Source of the DNA: CAIVAT01 sp037133475
Lineage (GTDB): Bacteria > Bacteroidota > Bacteroidia > Bacteroidales > FEN-979
Assembly (NCBI GenBank): GCA_037133475.1
Contig: JBAXOB010000003.1
Span: 118,660-182,659 of the forward strand
Direction: 5' to 3'
DNA: 64,000 bases
Made by a program: the position numbers and the translations under genes
The notes under the pieces: generated by a model
The model's input: the letters and a program-made list of their open reading frames with translations, nothing else
Databases searched by the model: none
What the model was told of the DNA's origin: nothing
In this document: one piece after another, positions 46,401 to 54,383 of the stretch
Layout: each line of letters opens with the position of its first letter
Numbering within the stretch: the first letter of the stretch is position 1

Positions 46401-46942
46401 TTATTGGAGTAGGGACCCGAAATACCGGGACCGCTGAGAAAGAAACCAAAGGCGTCGTTGAACTGGTAACAGAACTCATAGAACTCCTCCGAACCAAACA
46501 CGTAGTTGAATTTGATCGTATCGGAAACGGGAACAAAATCGAATTCGATCACCGCCTTGTCGTAAGTGACCCCGCCTGCCAGGACCGACAGGTCCGGGTC
46601 GCCCGGGCCGCCGGTATCAGCTCCCGCCCCGGGAACGGTATTGGGGCCAATCGCAATCGAGGCCATCCCGTTGGTCATGATCAGCCCGGCATCAAGCCCC
46701 AGTTGCGTAAAGGCTGGCCCGGAGGCGTTGAATGACCCAACCTGGTCGCTGGTAATGATGGCGGAGGAGCCATTGTAGGTGACATTGCTGATGACAACGC
46801 CCGACCCTACAAGCCAGTTCTGTACAAGCTGGGAGGGGGTCATTCCCATGGTTGAGCCGTTGGCGACGGTAAGTTGGGCCCGCAAAACCTGACTGCAGCA
46901 TAAAAGGATACAGATCAGCCAGAAACCAGGGTAGGTTTTCAT
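43484..46942 (-). CDS. Large T9SS type B surface protein with choice-of-anchor L domain and repeats
   Basis: 1152 residues from the ATG at 46942, which opens the signal peptide MKTYPGFWLICILLCCSQVL (cleavage near LRAQL). Residues 25-270 match the choice-of-anchor L domain (MTPSQLVQNWLVGSGVVISN, GLIMTNGMASIAIGPN, FNYVFGSEEFYEFCYQFNDA). Ig/PKD-like modules follow (YHYLWNTGATTASF, YTWAISAGG). Then come four diverged repeats of about 85 residues, each with NAGP or YAGS, a Cys, a GNGTFDD-like loop and a TLTVTA-PCP block (about 660-1000). A PKD-like domain (QYSYEWRPAGLLTEF) precedes the type B sorting domain (from about 1062: FYNVITPNGDGLNDTW, VTIFNRWGDEVNTF, LPGGTYFYIF). Inferred adhesive or structural surface role. 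It converges with the serpin gene, 28 bp apart. Confidence 0.88.
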   Translation of the reverse strand: MKTYPGFWLICILLCCSQVLRAQLTVANGSTMGMTPSQLVQNWLVGSGVVISNVTYNGSSAIITSDQVGSFNASGPAFTQLGLDAGLIMTNGMASIAIGPNTVPGAGADTGGPGDPDLSVLAGGVTYDKAVIEFDFVPVSDTIKFNYVFGSEEFYEFCYQFNDAFGFFLSGPGISGPYSNNSIDIALMPGTANPVTINNICANSSSAWNNAGGQWFQYDALSYVFTARHAVVPCSTYHIKLAIADALDHILDAGVFLKKGSFASSNVTPTVTYQIGNHAIEGCADATIHFMLDAPIGKADTILLSIGGTATNCVDYSCLPSSVIIPAGQTSANLVIHALSDSLTEGTETVIIGIQTQGCSTVQQQSDTVFIADYLPMTLLASNDTIICAGNQVTLQVAPQGGEPVYHYLWNTGATTASFTATPAPGLNLYTVAVTDTCDHTKADTIRVTASLPGQPFIKGNNNACVGAGFNFYTTEAGMNNYTWAISAGGMINSGQGTYRVQVTWAAPGNRWVSVSYSNPYGCSGLSTTTFPVMVFPFPGTPGNIQGDSLFCAGSTGTHFTISPVQYATGYDWTVPPGTSIISGNGTSDILVSFGTGALSGDILVNGSNGCGQGPPSPAFPVKVFASPVANAGPDLTACQGMPFTVTQATASNYNIIYWISDGHGALTGSTTLSPSYFPDQSDTGAVTLTLIATGKAPCENDTSRLALRSIRRAAVYAGSNLTTCENTPVALAEAVATHVETLVWNSTGNGTFDDPFSLHPVYTPGADDILQGSATLTLTVTAAAPCPGDSSAVLLQINRSPSVNAGPQPGSCGDSPVTLAGSTASNYLSLKWTTNGNGSFDDATVLHPTYKPGQDDLLNGQALLTLHAPATGPCRDDSSAVLLTIAAPAIVNAGPGEVTCRDTPFTVSGASASSSNRVTWTHNGNGTLTGANTLTPVYTPCSSDPPSVTLTMTVDPQPPCPEVSASMQLTIGELPAVNAGPDQMIKKGTSTMLTATASGGSGQYSYEWRPAGLLTEFRVKDPETVTMMADTTFVLWVTDRLTGCRNTDTVAVKVVSLEPVNDCLRFYNVITPNGDGLNDTWIIDCIDRFPGNTVTIFNRWGDEVNTFRGYNNTSVVWKGTGKNNEPLPGGTYFYIFSSPGGGTRTGWVYIR

Positions 46943-46971
46943 GACACGGATCATGGCAGAAGTTGCTGTTG

Positions 46972-47007
46972 GGGTTACGTTGATTTGCTGTAACCCATAC
47001 AAATATA
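46972..47007 (-). promoter_or_regulatory. -7 element and start-site hairpin for the type B surface protein gene
   Basis: TATATTTG on the minus strand (47007-47000) matches TAnnTTTG; no TTG lies at the usual -33 distance. GGGTTAC (46972-46978) pairs with GTAACCC (46990-46996) across an 11-nt loop, so the predicted transcript would begin near or inside this hairpin. Leader about 50 nt. Confidence 0.45.
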
Positions 47008-47166
47008 CATCAAATCAAGGGAACCCTCACCATTATTTCCATACATCCATTGTTTTTTATGGGATGGTTCAGGACCCCGCTTTTCCTGTTCCCGGAATCG
47101 CGGTTTTTCCGTAATTTGCAACCTGTTTCATACCGCTCATTCAATCTGATAAACAACTGCAATCCA

Positions 47167-47802
47167 ATGAAAGTAATCGCCATCAACGGGAGTCCCCACC
47201 GCGAGGGGAATACATTCCAGGCATTGACCCTGGCAGGAAACGAACTGATCGAAGCCGGTATCGGGTTTGAGATCCTCCATATCGGCCACAAAATGATCCA
47301 TGGCTGCCTGGCCTGTGGCAAATGCGCCGTAAACCGTGACGAAAGGTGTACCATCGTGACCGATGACCTGAACGACTGGATCCAACGGATCCGGGCGGCC
47401 GACGGGATCATGCTCGGCTCGCCGGTCTATTATTCCGGTATCGCCGGAACGATGAAAAGTTTCCTCGACAGGTTGTTTTATGTTTCCGGATCAAACGGGG
47501 GATTTTTCCGCCATAAAGTGGCGGCAGCCGTGGTGGCCGTGCGCAGGACCGGAGGTTCCTCCACCTTCGACGCCCTGAACCATTATCTCACCTATGCGGA
47601 AATGGCGATCGCCACCTCCAGTTACTGGAATGTGATCCATGGCCGGATGCCGGGAGAGGTGATCCAGGATCATGAAGGGGTGCAGGTCATGCGGGTGCTG
47701 GGGAAAAACATGGCCTGGCTGCTGAAGATGAAAGAGGCAACCGCCGGGATCGTTGCGCTTCCGGGGGCGGAAAAAAAGGTGGTGACCAACTTTATCAGGT
47801 AG
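47167..47802 (+). CDS. NADPH-dependent FMN reductase/flavodoxin-fold protein
   Basis: 211 residues from the ATG at 47167 (MKVIAINGSPHREGNTFQAL). The upstream extension of the frame is unsupported. The FMN phosphate loop is NGSPHREGNT, GCLACGKCAVNRDERC (about 46-61) is the CxxC-containing segment seen in iron-sulfur flavoproteins and related reductases, and LGSPVYYSGIAGTMKSFLDR (about 84-103) is the conserved flavin-binding region. Likely transfers electrons from NAD(P)H or a ferredoxin through FMN; substrate unknown. The Cys-rich segment is too short to be sure of a cluster. Confidence 0.85.
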   Translation: MKVIAINGSPHREGNTFQALTLAGNELIEAGIGFEILHIGHKMIHGCLACGKCAVNRDERCTIVTDDLNDWIQRIRAADGIMLGSPVYYSGIAGTMKSFLDRLFYVSGSNGGFFRHKVAAAVVAVRRTGGSSTFDALNHYLTYAEMAIATSSYWNVIHGRMPGEVIQDHEGVQVMRVLGKNMAWLLKMKEATAGIVALPGAEKKVVTNFIR

Positions 47803-48122
47803 CCTCAAAACCGGGCTGGACTTCTCACCTCCTTCCGGGAGGATGGCAAAGGAGAGGTCATGTTCAGGCGGATGAAGATAACCTGAATGTAAGAAGTATG
47901 ACTGCAGATCATCCTATAAATTGAAGAAACAAAGTTTACCTGGCATGTTTTTCACTGCCTCATGGCGGTGTATGTCATCATAAAAATAATCCGCACTTGT
48001 ATGGTTTTGTTTTGATAATTTCGCTATATTTACCCATTGGTTATTCTGTTTACCAAATATCATCTAAAATTACTGGTCGGCACTCCTGGCAAAAGTGAAC
48101 CAGTTTTGGACAGGAGGAAACA
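47803..48122. other. Intergenic region before the histidine kinase
   Basis: 320 bp with no supported gene. Just upstream of the kinase, TATATTTA near 48023 is a weak promoter candidate. GGAGGAAACA directly before the ATG at 48123 is one of the few strong Shine-Dalgarno sequences in the window. No terminator is evident after the flavin reductase gene. Confidence 0.4.
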
Positions 48123-50156
48123 ATGAAAAATAAAGCGGATGATGATAACGCCGACCTGTACCGCAGGGCTGTTGCCCTGATGAACAAAAAGCCGGCCTAC
48201 ATAGCATTTCCCCCTTCCGAATCCGACGCACTCAGTCTTTTTCATGAACTTGAGGTGCACAAGGCAGAACTTGAGTGCCAGAATGAGGAACTTGTCGCTG
48301 CCATAGAGGCTGCCCAGGATGCCATCTCCCTGTACGATTTGTCGCCAACCGGTTTTTTAACCCTTTCGGAAGATGGGCTGGTACTGAACCTGAATCTTTG
48401 CGGGGCTGAAATGCTAGGCAAAAGCCGCAGGGAGTTGATTCATGCCAATTTCATCCTGTTCCTGACCCCTGATACCATCGCAGCTTTCCGTCTTTTCATG
48501 GAAAAGATGTTCAACAGCAAGAGCAGGGAGTTTTGCGAGGTGACGCTTATGGTTAAGGGCAGGGCGCCGGTTTACCTTCATCTTACGGGTATCATATCAA
48601 GAACAGGGAACCAATGCCTGGTTACCATGGCTGACATCACCGGCCGTAAAAAGGCGGAAGATGGGCTCAGTCAATCTCAGGTACTGCTAAAATCCAGCAT
48701 TGAAAGCCAGAAAGATACCATCCTTCTTTCAATCGATAATAATTACCGGTACCTCTATTTCAACAAAGCCCATGCGGATACCATGAAGCATGCCTATGGC
48801 ACGACCGTTGCCCTGGGAATGGATATCCTGGAGTGTATCGCCAGCGGGGAGGATAGGTTAAGAGCCAAAGAAAACTATGACAGGGCGCTGAGCGGGGAAT
48901 CCCATACCAATATCAGGATATATGGGGAGGTGGAACGTAATTACTACGAAAGTTTTTTCAACCCTATCCGGGATGAAAACAATAAAATTGTTGGCGCCAC
49001 TGCCCTGGCTAGAGATATCACCGGCCGCATAATGGTAGAAAAAAAACTGTGGGAAAGCGAACAACGGCTCTCCTCCATTTACAATTCGGTTGAAGATGCG
49101 GTTTACGACATGGTTGTCGAACCGGGCCCTGCTTATCGTTTTCTCTACGTCAACCAGTCATTCTGCAGGGTTACGGGGTTAACCCATGACCAGGTCGAAG
49201 GCAGGCTGGTGGGCGAGGTTATCCCGGAACCTTCCCTGTCGATGGTGATTGAAAAATTCAGGCAGGCCATTGAAGAGCGCAGGATCATCCGGTGGGAGGA
49301 GGTCTCTGATTATCCAAGCGGGCAGCTCATCGGCGAGGCGAGTATCACGCCGGTATATCATGATACAGGGCTTTGTACCCACCTGGTGGGAACGGTCCAC
49401 GATATCACGGAACGCAAAAAATCGGAGCGCGAGATCCGGATCAAAAACGAAGAGCTTGAAAAACGCAATGCGGAAAAGGATAAATTCTTCTCCATCCTGG
49501 CCCATGACCTGCGAAGTCCCTTCAATGCATTCCTGGGATTGACGCAGATCATGGCCGATGATTTGCCGGACATGACACCGGAAAAGAGCCTGAAGATTGC
49601 CCTGACCCTGAGGAAATCGGCCGGAAATGTTTACAGGTTGCTCGAAAACCTGCTGGAATGGTCACGGATGGAAAGGGGAATCACCCCGTTTACGCCGGTC
49701 ACCTTCCTGCTGATGCCAAAAGTAACGGAATGTATTGCGGTGATGCAGGAGAGCGCACAAAACAAAGGGATCGCTATCAACATCCTTTTCCCTGAAGGGA
49801 TGCTGGTTTACGCCGATGAATACATGTTTTGCGGGCTCATCCGCAACCTGGTCGGCAATGCCGTCAAATTTACCGCCAAAGGGGGGCGTGTCGATATTGC
49901 AGCCAACCCGGTCGACGGGGGTGCGGTTGAGATTTCCGTAACCGATACGGGTATCGGCATGAGTCCTAAAATGGTGGCGAATCTCTTTAAACTTGAAGCA
50001 GACACCCGGCGCAAGGGGACCGACAATGAACCCAGTACCGGCCTGGGGCTGATGATCTGCCGCGATTTCATTGAAAAACACGGAGGCCGCCTCCGGGTGG
50101 AGAGTGAAGAGGGGGTGGGATCGACCTTCCGGTTCAGTTTGCCGGGGGCGCAATAA
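48123..50156 (+). CDS. PAS-domain sensor histidine kinase
   Basis: 677 residues without membrane segments, so cytoplasmic. A short coiled-coil start (FHELEVHKAELECQNEELVA) is followed by three PAS domains: about 70-180 (LYDLSPTGFLTLSEDGLVLN), about 195-310 (TILLSIDNNYRYLYFNKAHA) and about 315-440 (IYNSVEDAVYDMVVEPG). Then comes a coiled linker and the HisKA domain with phospho-acceptor His at about 460 (FSILAHDLRSPFNAFLG). The HATPase domain shows N-box LIRNLVGNAVKFT (about 575), G1 VTDTGIGMS (about 605) and G2 STGLGLMICRDF (about 638). No response regulator lies next to it. A strong Shine-Dalgarno precedes the ATG. The downstream membrane-protein gene begins 69 bp later and may share the transcript. 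Confidence 0.92.
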   Translation: MKNKADDDNADLYRRAVALMNKKPAYIAFPPSESDALSLFHELEVHKAELECQNEELVAAIEAAQDAISLYDLSPTGFLTLSEDGLVLNLNLCGAEMLGKSRRELIHANFILFLTPDTIAAFRLFMEKMFNSKSREFCEVTLMVKGRAPVYLHLTGIISRTGNQCLVTMADITGRKKAEDGLSQSQVLLKSSIESQKDTILLSIDNNYRYLYFNKAHADTMKHAYGTTVALGMDILECIASGEDRLRAKENYDRALSGESHTNIRIYGEVERNYYESFFNPIRDENNKIVGATALARDITGRIMVEKKLWESEQRLSSIYNSVEDAVYDMVVEPGPAYRFLYVNQSFCRVTGLTHDQVEGRLVGEVIPEPSLSMVIEKFRQAIEERRIIRWEEVSDYPSGQLIGEASITPVYHDTGLCTHLVGTVHDITERKKSEREIRIKNEELEKRNAEKDKFFSILAHDLRSPFNAFLGLTQIMADDLPDMTPEKSLKIALTLRKSAGNVYRLLENLLEWSRMERGITPFTPVTFLLMPKVTECIAVMQESAQNKGIAINILFPEGMLVYADEYMFCGLIRNLVGNAVKFTAKGGRVDIAANPVDGGAVEISVTDTGIGMSPKMVANLFKLEADTRRKGTDNEPSTGLGLMICRDFIEKHGGRLRVESEEGVGSTFRFSLPGAQ

Positions 50157-50225
50157 AGCGAACCCGGCATTCATCAGCGATTCTTCTTATCATTACCACT
50201 TTAGTATCAGGAAAACCATACTCCC

Positions 50226-50909
50226 ATGAGGAAATTTAAAAACTGGCTGGATACAGTTCACAATAAAGGACTGCAGCACCTGATGACCGAACAGCTTTAT
50301 ACGGCTGTTTTGGGAACCATCATTTTTATGTTGTTTGACTGGGGCTACACGGTCATTAACGGGAAGATTTTCAATTCCGGTGTGTTGATAAGAACACTGT
50401 TCCTGCTGGCAGGAGTTGCCTTTTATCTATCGGATTATTACTATATTAAGGGCTCAAAAATATACAGGAAATGGTACTTTCTTTTCGATTTTATCTTCAT
50501 GATATGCATGTTATATATGGTTAAAACCGTATATTTTGATATCAGGGAGAAAGCGGCTTTGCACGAAATCAATATGGAAGGGATCAGGACAAGCTACCTG
50601 GTCTTCCTGTTCTTATATCTGATTTGGGATTGCCGGGAATTAAGGTTCAGCCTTACTCATGACAGGGTCGCTGTAAGGTACTACTATGAAGTAGTATTAT
50701 GGGAAATCCTTTCGTTGATTTGCCTGCTTTTGATCAGGGATGTTGCCGATGATCACCCCTGGTTTTTGCTGGCGGTTCTTTATGCCTCCACCATCTGGTT
50801 TGCCTCCATTTCCGGCAGGAAAGAAAATCAGCGGCATTCGTGGGTTGGTGCCAATATTGAAAAAGGTATCGATGCCGGCAGGGATTTAATGAAAAGACTT
50901 TTTCATTGA
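50226..50909 (+). CDS. Multi-pass membrane protein of unknown function
   Basis: 227 residues with about six transmembrane segments (LYTAVLGTIIFMLFDWGYTV at about 22; LIRTLFLLAGVAFYLSDYYY; WYFLFDFIFMICMLYMVKTV; TSYLVFLFLYLIWDC; VVLWEILSLICLLLI; WFLLAVLYASTIWFASI). A basic C-terminal tail ends in GRDLMKRLFH. No domain recognised. It follows the histidine kinase in the same direction, 69 bp away, and may be co-expressed with it. Confidence 0.75.
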   Translation: MRKFKNWLDTVHNKGLQHLMTEQLYTAVLGTIIFMLFDWGYTVINGKIFNSGVLIRTLFLLAGVAFYLSDYYYIKGSKIYRKWYFLFDFIFMICMLYMVKTVYFDIREKAALHEINMEGIRTSYLVFLFLYLIWDCRELRFSLTHDRVAVRYYYEVVLWEILSLICLLLIRDVADDHPWFLLAVLYASTIWFASISGRKENQRHSWVGANIEKGIDAGRDLMKRLFH

Positions 50910-50996
50910 CCGGAATCATCCCGCATCCTCTTGGCGCAAAGGAATCTGATATTCCTTCACGTCATTCTGAAAACCGCACCCATTCAGGGTTGGAAA

Positions 50997-51593
50997 TTAC
51001 TTCGACACAAACAGCTTATCCTTCAGCATGGCCTTGACCGTTGTTTTGGCAAAGGTGTAAGCAAGGTTATCGATGCCATCCTCGAGCGAACCGGCGAGTT
51101 GCATCGACCACTGTTCGTCTTTGGATGCCCTGTTGAAGAAATCAACCGTGAGTTTGACGATGGTGACCATTTTAGTACCTCCCGCGATGGGCACGCTGGT
51201 GCCCGCGTAGCCGCCGTACATGCCCACGCCCACTCCCACGCTGAGTGTTGCCGTGTTTTTAACCTGGTTTTCCGCGCCGTTCACCGAGTAAACCAGCAGG
51301 GCATCCACCTGGAGCGAGTCGGCGATGGCAAGAAATGCCTCGCGGGAGGTCGTACGCGACGGCTTAACGTTGGAATAGGCCGCCATCGCCGTGATTCCTT
51401 TATCGTTCAGGAGTTTTACGGTCTTCTCTTCGAGCTGCTGCCTGGCGCCCATATCCGAAATCTTGGCGTAGACCATCACCTTGCGGTAGGGCTCAGGTTT
51501 GTAATCGGAGGCTTTCCATGGACTTTGCGCCAGGGTGGCAGACTGCATCACGATGGTCAGGCAGATAGCGGTTAACAGGTGTTTCATCTTCAT
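50997..51593 (-). CDS. Exported protein of unknown function
   Basis: 198 residues with a signal peptide (MKMKHLLTAICLTIVMQSAT, cleavage near LAQSP). The mature part begins with YRKVMVYAKISDMGARQQLE and includes a glycine-rich turn VGVGVGMYGGYAG (about 130), then LTVDFFNRASKDEQW. The alternating pattern and the phrase ADSLQVDALLVYSVNG resemble periplasmic or outer-membrane-associated lipoproteins of the DUF4136 or GNA1162-like kind, which dimerise, but there is no lipobox here. Assignment to a family is uncertain. Confidence 0.7.
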   Translation of the reverse strand: MKMKHLLTAICLTIVMQSATLAQSPWKASDYKPEPYRKVMVYAKISDMGARQQLEEKTVKLLNDKGITAMAAYSNVKPSRTTSREAFLAIADSLQVDALLVYSVNGAENQVKNTATLSVGVGVGMYGGYAGTSVPIAGGTKMVTIVKLTVDFFNRASKDEQWSMQLAGSLEDGIDNLAYTFAKTTVKAMLKDKLFVSK

Positions 51594-52297
51594 TTTTTTG
51601 GTTTTAGGATGGTTTTATCAATTACAGTAAAAAGCTGTTTATTATTTTATATTTGACCACAATGGCAACAGTTACTCCCGTGAATTCCGCATCTGCCAGT
51701 ATTTGACTTTCTGTTCATCACCAATTCGTCAGGATAATGAAGCTTTATGATGATTCCTGCGCTCAGGGGGGTAATATTCTCACAAATCTGATCATAATGC
51801 CGTTGAATAACGGAAAGATAAAGTAAATACGGAACCTGTTCCTTTCTATGTTCCCATGCTTCAACTTTCCTGTCAATCAATATGATCCCAAAGGTATAAC
51901 ATTCTCAAAGATCATCTCCTGGAAACTGTTAACCCAGATCTATTTTTTGCGTCGGGATGGCCTGGCCGGGTTTTATCACCAGGAATAGCTGCCGAAAAAA
52001 ACTGGTACCCGTAAAACATTGCAGCGCCTGTTGAGAAGCGGAACAAACAACGAAACCTGGTGATTTCACCGTTCTCTAAATTAGGATATTATAGTTGCAA
52101 AGATAGAATAGGTTAACAATTTGTTAACCTTGCATTGCCTGCATTTTATTAGATTTGAACTGGTTTTGTATCTTCCGTTATGATTGCTGTCAGATTGACC
52201 GGGCCAGTTTCAGGGATACTGAATAATTGCCATTGTGCCGGCAGGACCACGTTTCAGAAAAAGTATAAGCCATTGTTGGATATTAAAAAAGATCTTT
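51594..52297. other. Long intergenic region with a possible small ORF and regulatory palindrome
   Basis: 704 bp. A minus-strand frame (51647-51880, TTG start, about 77 residues, ending GRCGIHGSNCCHCG) reads protein-like in its Cys-rich tail but lacks a clear start or relative, so it is not called a gene. Bases 52090-52160 contain the divergent -7 elements and 19-bp palindrome listed separately. Confidence 0.4.
52098..52157. promoter_or_regulatory. Divergent promoter elements flanking a perfect 19-bp palindrome
   Basis: GGTTAACAATTTGTTAACC at 52111-52129 is a perfect 9+1+9 inverted repeat. TAGATTTG (52150-52157, plus strand, with TTG 17 bp upstream at 52130-52132) and TATCTTTG (52105-52098, minus strand) both match the -7 consensus. 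The palindrome overlaps or borders the polymerase sites of both directions and has the form of a repressor operator. Confidence 0.5.
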
Positions 52298-52816
52298 ATG
52301 GAAACAACCCTTACCCCGGGAACAAGCATTCTTATTATCAAACCGAAAATGACCCGGTCATTCTATAACTTGACACGTGGCGAAGATAACATCGGAACTA
52401 TCAACTTTCCCAAGACATTCGGGACACTTGCCGAAGTTAAACTTTTTGAGGAGGAGTGGTCGTTGAAAAGGATGGGGTTCTGGAAACCATATATTACCGT
52501 TCGCCGGCAAAATGCAACACAGGATTATTTGCAGGTACCTTTCTCAGGCAAATTCCAGGGACTGCTGGCATTCTCAGCACAGAACGGAGAATCCTATGAA
52601 CTGACCCAAACTGGTTTCTGGAATCCGAAATGGGTGTGGATAAAGCACAAAAGAGCCCTGATTGAATATGATCTGAAATTCGGGATGAAAAAATATGCTG
52701 AAGCAATCATTTGGGAGAAGGATGATTTGCTTCCGTTGCTTTTTATGATCGGATCGTATGGGCTTATCATGCAGGGGTGGGATGAAACGGCAGCAGCGAC
52801 TTCGGTCATTGCCTGA
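52298..52816 (+). CDS. Protein of unknown function (possible LURP/tubby-like fold)
   Basis: 172 residues from the ATG at 52298 (METTLTPGTSILIIKPKMT). The earlier in-frame start adds 21 residues that look unlike the rest. It is beta-rich: FYNLTRGEDNIGTINFPKTF, EEEWSLKRMGFWKPYITVRR, YELTQTGFWNPKWVWIKHK, then a hydrophobic helix LLPLLFMIGSYGLIM. The alternation of short strands followed by a C-terminal helix resembles tubby/LURP-one-like membrane-associated domains, but this is only a guess. Regulated possibly through the upstream palindrome. Family not recognised. Confidence 0.65.
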   Translation: METTLTPGTSILIIKPKMTRSFYNLTRGEDNIGTINFPKTFGTLAEVKLFEEEWSLKRMGFWKPYITVRRQNATQDYLQVPFSGKFQGLLAFSAQNGESYELTQTGFWNPKWVWIKHKRALIEYDLKFGMKKYAEAIIWEKDDLLPLLFMIGSYGLIMQGWDETAAATSVIA

Positions 52817-52855
52817 TGGTACAATTTTTGGCTTCATCATGTTTCTGATTAATAA

Positions 52856-52883
52856 TTGTTTCGTTATGATCAGCGTAACTTTC
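52856..52883 (+). promoter_or_regulatory. Promoter candidate for the ferredoxin-nitroreductase gene
   Basis: TTG (52856-52858), 17 bp, TAACTTTC (52876-52883). The -7 element differs from TAnnTTTG in its last base. Leader about 36 nt. Confidence 0.4.
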
Positions 52884-52925
52884 CAGGATACCTGTCGTCA
52901 AATTTGAAAACCAAAAACCAATTCA

Positions 52926-53813
52926 ATGTACGAAAGCCATGTAATCGATGCAACCACCTGCACCAAATGTGAATTGTGCGTAAAGATTTGTCCGGCCGCG
53001 ATAATTGAAAAATCAGGGAACAGCGAAGTCACGTTCCGACAGGATTATCTTGACATCTGCATCCATTGCGGGCATTGCATGGCCATGTGTGAAACAAAAT
53101 CCATATCGGTTGAAGGGCTCAGTTATGATACCAATTTAAGGGATATCCCGTCAGTCTCAACAGATCAACAGCAGTTGATGGATTTTCTGATGACACGGCG
53201 TTCGGTTCGGATTTTTCAAAACAAACCTGTGCCACGGGAGCTGATTGACAAAATCCTTGAAGTCATTTCAACAGCTCCTTTCGGGGTCAGCCCTGACAAT
53301 GTCGAGATTACGGTCGTTTCCGACAGATCGCTCATCGAAAAGGCAGTGCCTGAAATGTCGAAAATTTACATGCAATTGGGAAAGATTATAAAAATCCCGG
53401 TACTGGGCTGGTTGATCAGGCGAAACCTGCCAGGCGAAACCAGGAATACCCTGATGAATTTTATCGTTCCGCACATTGAAAAAGGTCATTATTCCAATAC
53501 AGGCAATACCGACGATATAGCCCGCAATGCACCGGCGCTATTCCTTTTTCATGCGCCAAAGGGAGCTGAAGAACATACGGTCGATGCACATATTTATTTG
53601 ACATATGCATTACTTGCAGCGCATTCACTGGGACTTGGAGCCACCGCCATCGGGCTGATCGGCCCGGCTATCAATCAAAGCAAGACCCTCCGCACCATGT
53701 TCCGGATCCCTGCAGGAAATGAGGTTGTTGAAACGATGATCCTGGGTTATCCTAAATTAAAATTCAAACATGCGATCGTCAGGCCCAGGAAAAAGGTGGT
53801 GTATTTAAGCTGA
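52926..53813 (+). CDS. Ferredoxin-nitroreductase fusion protein
   Basis: 295 residues. Residues 10-65 are a two-cluster ferredoxin domain: CTKCELCVKICP (about 12-23) and CIHCGHCMAMCE (about 46-57), each with the CxxCxxCxxxC pattern for a 4Fe-4S cluster. From about residue 80 a nitroreductase (FMN-dependent) domain follows: FLMTRRSVRIFQNKPVPREL (about 81-100), STAPFGVSPDNVEITVVSD, AHSLGLGATAIGLIGPAIN (about 235-253) and ETMILGYPKLKFKHAIVRPR at the end. Such fused proteins take electrons from ferredoxin or reduced flavins and reduce an unknown substrate, mainly in anaerobes. A flavodoxin gene follows 25 bp downstream, pointing to a small electron-transfer operon. Confidence 0.88.
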   Translation: MYESHVIDATTCTKCELCVKICPAAIIEKSGNSEVTFRQDYLDICIHCGHCMAMCETKSISVEGLSYDTNLRDIPSVSTDQQQLMDFLMTRRSVRIFQNKPVPRELIDKILEVISTAPFGVSPDNVEITVVSDRSLIEKAVPEMSKIYMQLGKIIKIPVLGWLIRRNLPGETRNTLMNFIVPHIEKGHYSNTGNTDDIARNAPALFLFHAPKGAEEHTVDAHIYLTYALLAAHSLGLGATAIGLIGPAINQSKTLRTMFRIPAGNEVVETMILGYPKLKFKHAIVRPRKKVVYLS

Positions 53814-53838
53814 AAAAAGGATAAATAATTGAGATCTC

Positions 53839-54381
53839 ATGGAGAAAATCATTGTTTTTTATTATTCACATAAAGGCAGTAATAAATACCTTGCCGGAAA
53901 AATTTCCGAAAGTCTGTCGTGTGAAATTGAAGAAATCAAGCCCCGGATAAATATTTTTATCCTGTTTTTAATGAACATCCATTTGGGGATCAAACCACTG
54001 AAACACAGGATTGAAGATTTCGACTTGGTAATTTTATGCGGGCCAATCTGGATGGGTAAGCTTATTCCCCCGCTTCGCTGTTTTATCAGGAAGTATTTTA
54101 TCAGGATCCATAAATTGATTTTTGTTACCTGCTGTGGCAGCACGGATGCCAGGAAAGATGAAAAATTCGGACACGGGTTGGTATTCAGGGAGGTAGAAAA
54201 CATACTAAAAGATAAATGTTTAATTTGTCAGTCATTCCCGGTAGGTCTTGTTTTACCGGAAGATAAGAAGGAAGATGCTGATGCGTTTATGAAGACTCAT
54301 TTGAATGATGAGAATTTTAAAGGTGAGATACAAGAGCGGTTTGACAACTTCCTTACAAAGGTGAATAAGATGGGCAGGTAG
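53839..54381 (+). CDS. Flavodoxin-like protein
   Basis: 180 residues. The FMN phosphate-binding loop is YYSHKGSNKYLA (about 7-18, the S/T-x-x-G-x-T/S-type start), followed by VILCGPIWMGKLIPPLRCFI (about 69-88), the typical flavodoxin P-W-G segment, and FVTCCGSTDARKDEKFG. It probably shuttles electrons as FMN semiquinone and hydroquinone, likely to or from the adjacent ferredoxin-nitroreductase. It ends 2 bp before the next gene, so the group is an operon. Composition is noticeably richer in A and T than the first half of the window. Confidence 0.85.
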   Translation: MEKIIVFYYSHKGSNKYLAGKISESLSCEIEEIKPRINIFILFLMNIHLGIKPLKHRIEDFDLVILCGPIWMGKLIPPLRCFIRKYFIRIHKLIFVTCCGSTDARKDEKFGHGLVFREVENILKDKCLICQSFPVGLVLPEDKKEDADAFMKTHLNDENFKGEIQERFDNFLTKVNKMGR

Positions 54382-54383
54382 CC

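Noticed and set aside
51647..51880. 77-residue minus-strand ORF
   Set aside because: A TTG start with an upstream stop close by, no relative recognised, and isolated. The Cys-rich end is suggestive but not enough to call it a gene.
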